A stretch of DNA of 7,030 nucleotides. Origin: Actinomycetota bacterium. Lineage in GTDB: Bacteria; Actinomycetota; Actinomycetes; Streptosporangiales; Streptosporangiaceae. Below the pieces are notes generated by a model. That model searched no databases, had not been told where the DNA came from, and saw only the letters and a program-made list of their open reading frames with translations. Position numbers and translations under genes: made by a program. This document shows, one piece after another, positions 5,011 through 7,030 of the stretch. Each line of letters starts with the position of its first letter. Position 1 is the stretch's first letter. The DNA lies in contig QGUZ01000271.1 of assembly GCA_003242605.1 (NCBI GenBank), positions 1-7,030 of the forward strand. The letters are read 5' to 3'.

Positions 5011-6492
5011 ATGATCCCCAACGCGGCCGACGACGCCCGCGGCTTCGCCGACCTGGGACTGCGGCCCGAGCTGCTGCGCGCCCTCGCGGGCCTCGGCTAC
5101 GAGGAGCCCACCCCGATCCAGCGCGAGGCGATCCCGCCGCTGCTCGCCGGCCGCGACCTGCTCGGCCAGGCGGCGACCGGCACCGGCAAGACGGCCGCGT
5201 TCGCGCTCCCGCTGCTGGAGCGGCTCGCGGCGGCCGGCGCGGTCGGGGCCGGTGCGATCGAGGCCGGCGCCGCCCCGCGCGCGCTCGTGCTGGTGCCGAC
5301 CCGCGAGCTCGCCATCCAGGTCTCCGAGGCCGTGCACCGGTACGGCCGCGACCTGGGGGCCCGGGTCCTCCCCATCTACGGCGGGCAGCCGATCGGGCGG
5401 CAGCTGCGCGCCCTGGAGCGCGGCGTGGACGTGGTGGTCGCCACCCCGGGCCGGGCCCTCGACCATCTCGGCCGCGGCACCCTCGACCTGTCCCGGCTCG
5501 CCGCGGTGGTGCTCGACGAGGCCGACGAGATGCTCGACATGGGCTTCGCCGAGGACATCGAGGCGATCCTCGGCGAGACCCCGGCGGACCGGCAGACCGT
5601 GCTGTTCTCCGCCACGATGCCGCCCCGCATCGAGGGGATCGCCCGCCGCCACCTGCGCGACCCGGTCCGCATCCGCATCGGCGGGCGGGAGGCCGCGCCC
5701 GGCGTGGCCCCGCGCATCCGGGAGAGCGCCTACCTGGTCGCCCGGCCGTACAAGCCGGCCGCGCTCGGCCGCATCCTCGACGTGGAGGCGCCCGCCGCCG
5801 CCCTGGTGTTCTGCCGCACCCGCGAGGAGGTCGACGCGCTCACCGAGAGCCTCAACGGCCGCGGCTACCGCGCCGAGGCGCTGCACGGCGGCATGAGCCA
5901 GGAGCAGCGCGACCGGGTGATGGGGCGGCTGCGCTCCGGGGTGGCCGACCTGCTCGTCGCCACCGACGTGGCCGCGCGCGGCCTCGACGTCGAGCACCTC
6001 AGCCACGTGGTCAACTACAACGTGCCGTCCGCGCCCGAGGCGTACGTGCACCGGATCGGCCGGGTGGGCCGGGCCGGCCGCGAGGGCGTGGCGATCACCC
6101 TCGCCGAGCCGCGTGAGCACCGCATGCTCAAGACGATCGAGCGGGCGACCGGCCGCCGCATCCCGGTGGAGAAGGTGCCGACCGTCGCCGACCTGCGCGC
6201 CCGGCGGCTGGAGCTCACCCGCGCCGCGCTCGAGGAGATCCTGCTCGAGGGCGACCTGGAGGGCTACCGGGTGGTGGTGGAGACCCTCGCCGACGAGTTC
6301 GACGTGATGGAGGTGGCGCTCGCCGCGGTGAAGCTCGCCCACGAGGCCGCCGGCGGCGTCGCGGACGAGGAGGAGATCCCGCAGGTCGAGCTGCGCCCCG
6401 AGCGGGACGGCCGGGAGCGGCGGGGCCCGGCGGCCGGGGGGCGGGACGGGCGGGGGCACCGCCGCCGGCCCCGCCCCCGGGCGAGGGCATGA
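5011..6492 (+). CDS. deaD: DEAD-box ATP-dependent RNA helicase, DeaD/CsdA type, lacking its fused RNA-binding domain
   Basis: A 493-aa RNA helicase that uses ATP to unwind or remodel RNA, typically in ribosome assembly, cold adaptation or mRNA decay. All core motifs are intact: isolated Phe12 and Q motif PTPIQ (Gln37), motif I AATGTGKT (54-61), Ia PTREL (96-100), Ib TPGR (145-148), II DEAD (169-172), III SAT (200-202), IV LVFCRT (265-270), V ATDVAARGLD (317-326), VI HRIGRVGR (347-354). After about residue 375 comes a helical region like the DeaD/Hera dimerisation segment (ATGRRIPVEKVPT..., to about 455), then an Arg/Gly-rich linker that stops at residue 493. DeaD/CsdA proteins usually continue into a DbpA-type RNA-binding domain; here that domain is a separate ORF overlapping the TGA by ATGA. 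The frame change lies in a linker full of G and C runs, so a real split, programmed frameshift or sequencing indel are all possible. Confidence 0.93.
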   Translation: MIPNAADDARGFADLGLRPELLRALAGLGYEEPTPIQREAIPPLLAGRDLLGQAATGTGKTAAFALPLLERLAAAGAVGAGAIEAGAAPRALVLVPTRELAIQVSEAVHRYGRDLGARVLPIYGGQPIGRQLRALERGVDVVVATPGRALDHLGRGTLDLSRLAAVVLDEADEMLDMGFAEDIEAILGETPADRQTVLFSATMPPRIEGIARRHLRDPVRIRIGGREAAPGVAPRIRESAYLVARPYKPAALGRILDVEAPAAALVFCRTREEVDALTESLNGRGYRAEALHGGMSQEQRDRVMGRLRSGVADLLVATDVAARGLDVEHLSHVVNYNVPSAPEAYVHRIGRVGRAGREGVAITLAEPREHRMLKTIERATGRRIPVEKVPTVADLRARRLELTRAALEEILLEGDLEGYRVVVETLADEFDVMEVALAAVKLAHEAAGGVADEEEIPQVELRPERDGRERRGPAAGGRDGRGHRRRPRPRARA

Positions 6493-6722
6493 CCCGGCTG
6501 TTCGTTGGGGCGGGCCGCAGCGCCCACATCCGGCCGCAGGACCTGGTCGGGGCGATCGCCGGGGAGACCGGGCTGAGCGGCCGCGACATCGGCGCGATCG
6601 AGATCGCCGACCGGTTCTCCCTCGTCGAGGTGCCGGAGGACGCCGCGAACGAGGTGATCACCGCGCTGCGCAACACCACGATCAAGGGCCGCCGGGTGAA
6701 CGTGCGGCGGGAACGGTTCTGA
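6489..6722 (+). CDS. Stand-alone DbpA-type RNA-binding domain (detached helicase C-terminus)
   Basis: A 77-aa protein matching the DbpA/CsdA C-terminal RNA-binding domain (RRM-like fold, Pfam DbpA). The match spans the entire domain: RLFVGAGR at 3-10, IRPQDLVGAIAGETGL at 14-29, GRDIGAIEIADRFSLVEVPE at 31-50, and a C-terminal strand IKGRRVNVRRERF. In DbpA/YxiN this domain gives RNA target binding, and in CsdA it sits after the dimerisation region. The ATG overlaps the helicase TGA as ATGA, the classic arrangement for coupled translation. GAGGG at 6483-6487 is only one base from the ATG, too close for a normal Shine-Dalgarno. The same frame stays open upstream through the linker to at least 6360, so a single-base difference would restore a continuous helicase-RBD protein. 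The domain itself looks intact and under normal codon usage. Confidence 0.85.
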   Translation: MTRLFVGAGRSAHIRPQDLVGAIAGETGLSGRDIGAIEIADRFSLVEVPEDAANEVITALRNTTIKGRRVNVRRERF

Positions 6723-6729
6723 GCCCGCC

Positions 6730-6745
6730 CGGGCGACGGCGCCCG
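6730..6745 (+). terminator. Short GC hairpin after the helicase/RNA-binding-domain pair
   Basis: CGGGCG (6730-6735), loop ACGG, CGCCCG (6740-6745), starting 8 bases after the stop at 6722. No U-tract follows, so it is a weak terminator candidate. Confidence 0.4.
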
Positions 6746-6746
6746 T

Positions 6747-6805
6747 GAAGATCATCCGCGAAGCTCAATCGCCCCCGAAGATCAAACGTCCTTTCTCCAA
6801 AGATC
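6747..6805. repeat. Cluster of GAAGATCA-like direct repeats
   Basis: GAAGATCA occurs exactly at 6747-6754 and 6777-6784, with a one-mismatch copy GAAGCTCA at 6760-6767 and a partial AAGATC at 6800-6805. The stretch is less GC-rich than its surroundings. It may be a regulatory region for a gene beyond the right edge. Confidence 0.4.
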
Positions 6806-6808
6806 CAC

Positions 6809-6857
6809 ATCACTGCCCGAAAAGCGAGGAGTGAAACGTTTGCGGCGGGGCAGTGAT
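6809..6857. repeat. Perfect 10-bp inverted repeat flanking an AAACGTTT palindrome
   Basis: ATCACTGCCC (6809-6818) and its exact reverse complement GGGCAGTGAT (6848-6857) are 29 bases apart. Between them lies the 8-bp palindrome AAACGTTT (6834-6841) in the context TGAAACGTTTGC. The core resembles LacI-family operators, which often have a central CG. Function is unproven. Confidence 0.5.
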
Positions 6858-6887
6858 CCTCCGCCGAGCGGATGGGCGGCCGCCGCC

Positions 6888-6933
6888 GCGGAGGGGACGC
6901 CGGGGCGCCCGTCGGCGGCGGCGTCCCCGCCGC
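6888..6933. terminator. Long GC hairpin in the right-hand non-coding region
   Basis: GGGGACGCCG (6893-6902) pairs perfectly with CGGCGTCCCC (6919-6928). The stem extends by GCGG/CCGC (6888-6891 with 6930-6933) past one A-G mismatch; the loop is 16 bases. It has the strength of an actinobacterial terminator without a U-tract and could serve either strand. It sits about 165 bases after the last stop. Confidence 0.4.
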
Positions 6934-7030
6934 CCCCGGCGGAACCGCCGAGCCGCCCGCGCGCGGGGAGGGGGGGACGGGGGGGCAGACCGGCACGGGC
7001 ATCGCGACGGGGGCGGCAAGGGGGGGGACG
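6934..7030. other. G-tract-rich right end without a supported gene
   Basis: G-runs occur at 6965-6968 (4), 6970-6976 (7), 6979-6985 (7), 7009-7013 (5) and 7020-7027 (8). The first three are close enough to contribute to a G-quadruplex; no coding region is convincing. A frame open from GTG 6831 to the edge is Pro/Arg/Gly/Ala low complexity and not called. Homopolymers this long at a window edge may also reflect poor sequence quality. Confidence 0.4.

Noticed and set aside
4732..6459. A 575-codon open frame on the - strand opposite the helicase
   Set aside because: It is antisense to a gene with all DEAD-box motifs; its translation is R/G/H/V-rich low complexity with no domain, a typical shadow at high GC.
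6831..7030. Frame open from GTG 6831 to the right edge, preceded by GAGGA
   Set aside because: The GAGGA abuts the GTG with no spacing, and the translation is Pro/Arg/Gly/Ala low complexity; the start of a real gene beyond the edge cannot be excluded but is not supported.
1..7030. tRNA, rRNA, CRISPR, insertion sequence, toxin-antitoxin or phage-defence genes
   Set aside because: No cloverleaf-like segment, regular repeat-spacer array, transposase motif or defence-family motif was found on either strand.

Overview
The window is very GC-rich DNA, with GC at nearly every third codon position, GTG starts, and short intergenic gaps carrying GC hairpins without U-tracts. Together with the protein families present, this points to a high-GC actinobacterium. 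A Streptosporangiales-type thermophile or soil organism is a guess from protein style, not a demonstrated assignment. A run of 13 C near the left edge and several G-runs at the right edge suggest that the window may end at difficult or contig-end sequence.

Layout. Left block (106-2038, + strand): an S66 LD-carboxypeptidase, then a 310-aa cytoplasmic protein of unknown function 58 bp downstream, probably co-transcribed. A strong hairpin (2069-2097) separates this pair from the convergent middle block. Middle block (2128-4545, - strand): two exported proteins in separate transcription units. One is a small secreted protein of unknown function with conserved-looking His-rich motifs. The other is a tripeptidyl-aminopeptidase-like alpha/beta hydrolase with its own U-tailed terminator and a candidate promoter. 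Right block (5011-6722, + strand): a DeaD/CsdA-type DEAD-box RNA helicase, followed with a 4-bp ATGA overlap by a separate 77-aa ORF that is the DbpA-type RNA-binding domain normally fused to the C-terminus of such helicases. The last ~300 bp hold no supported gene but are rich in repeats and hairpins.

Functional reading. The LD-carboxypeptidase (peptidoglycan peptide turnover) and the secreted aminopeptidase (peptide trimming outside the cell) are peptide-processing enzymes, but nothing ties them into one pathway. The helicase and its detached RNA-binding domain are clearly one functional unit in RNA or ribosome metabolism. The split helicase, caused by a one-base frame difference in a GC-homopolymer-rich linker, is the most interesting item here. 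I see no defence system, mobile element, CRISPR array or RNA gene.
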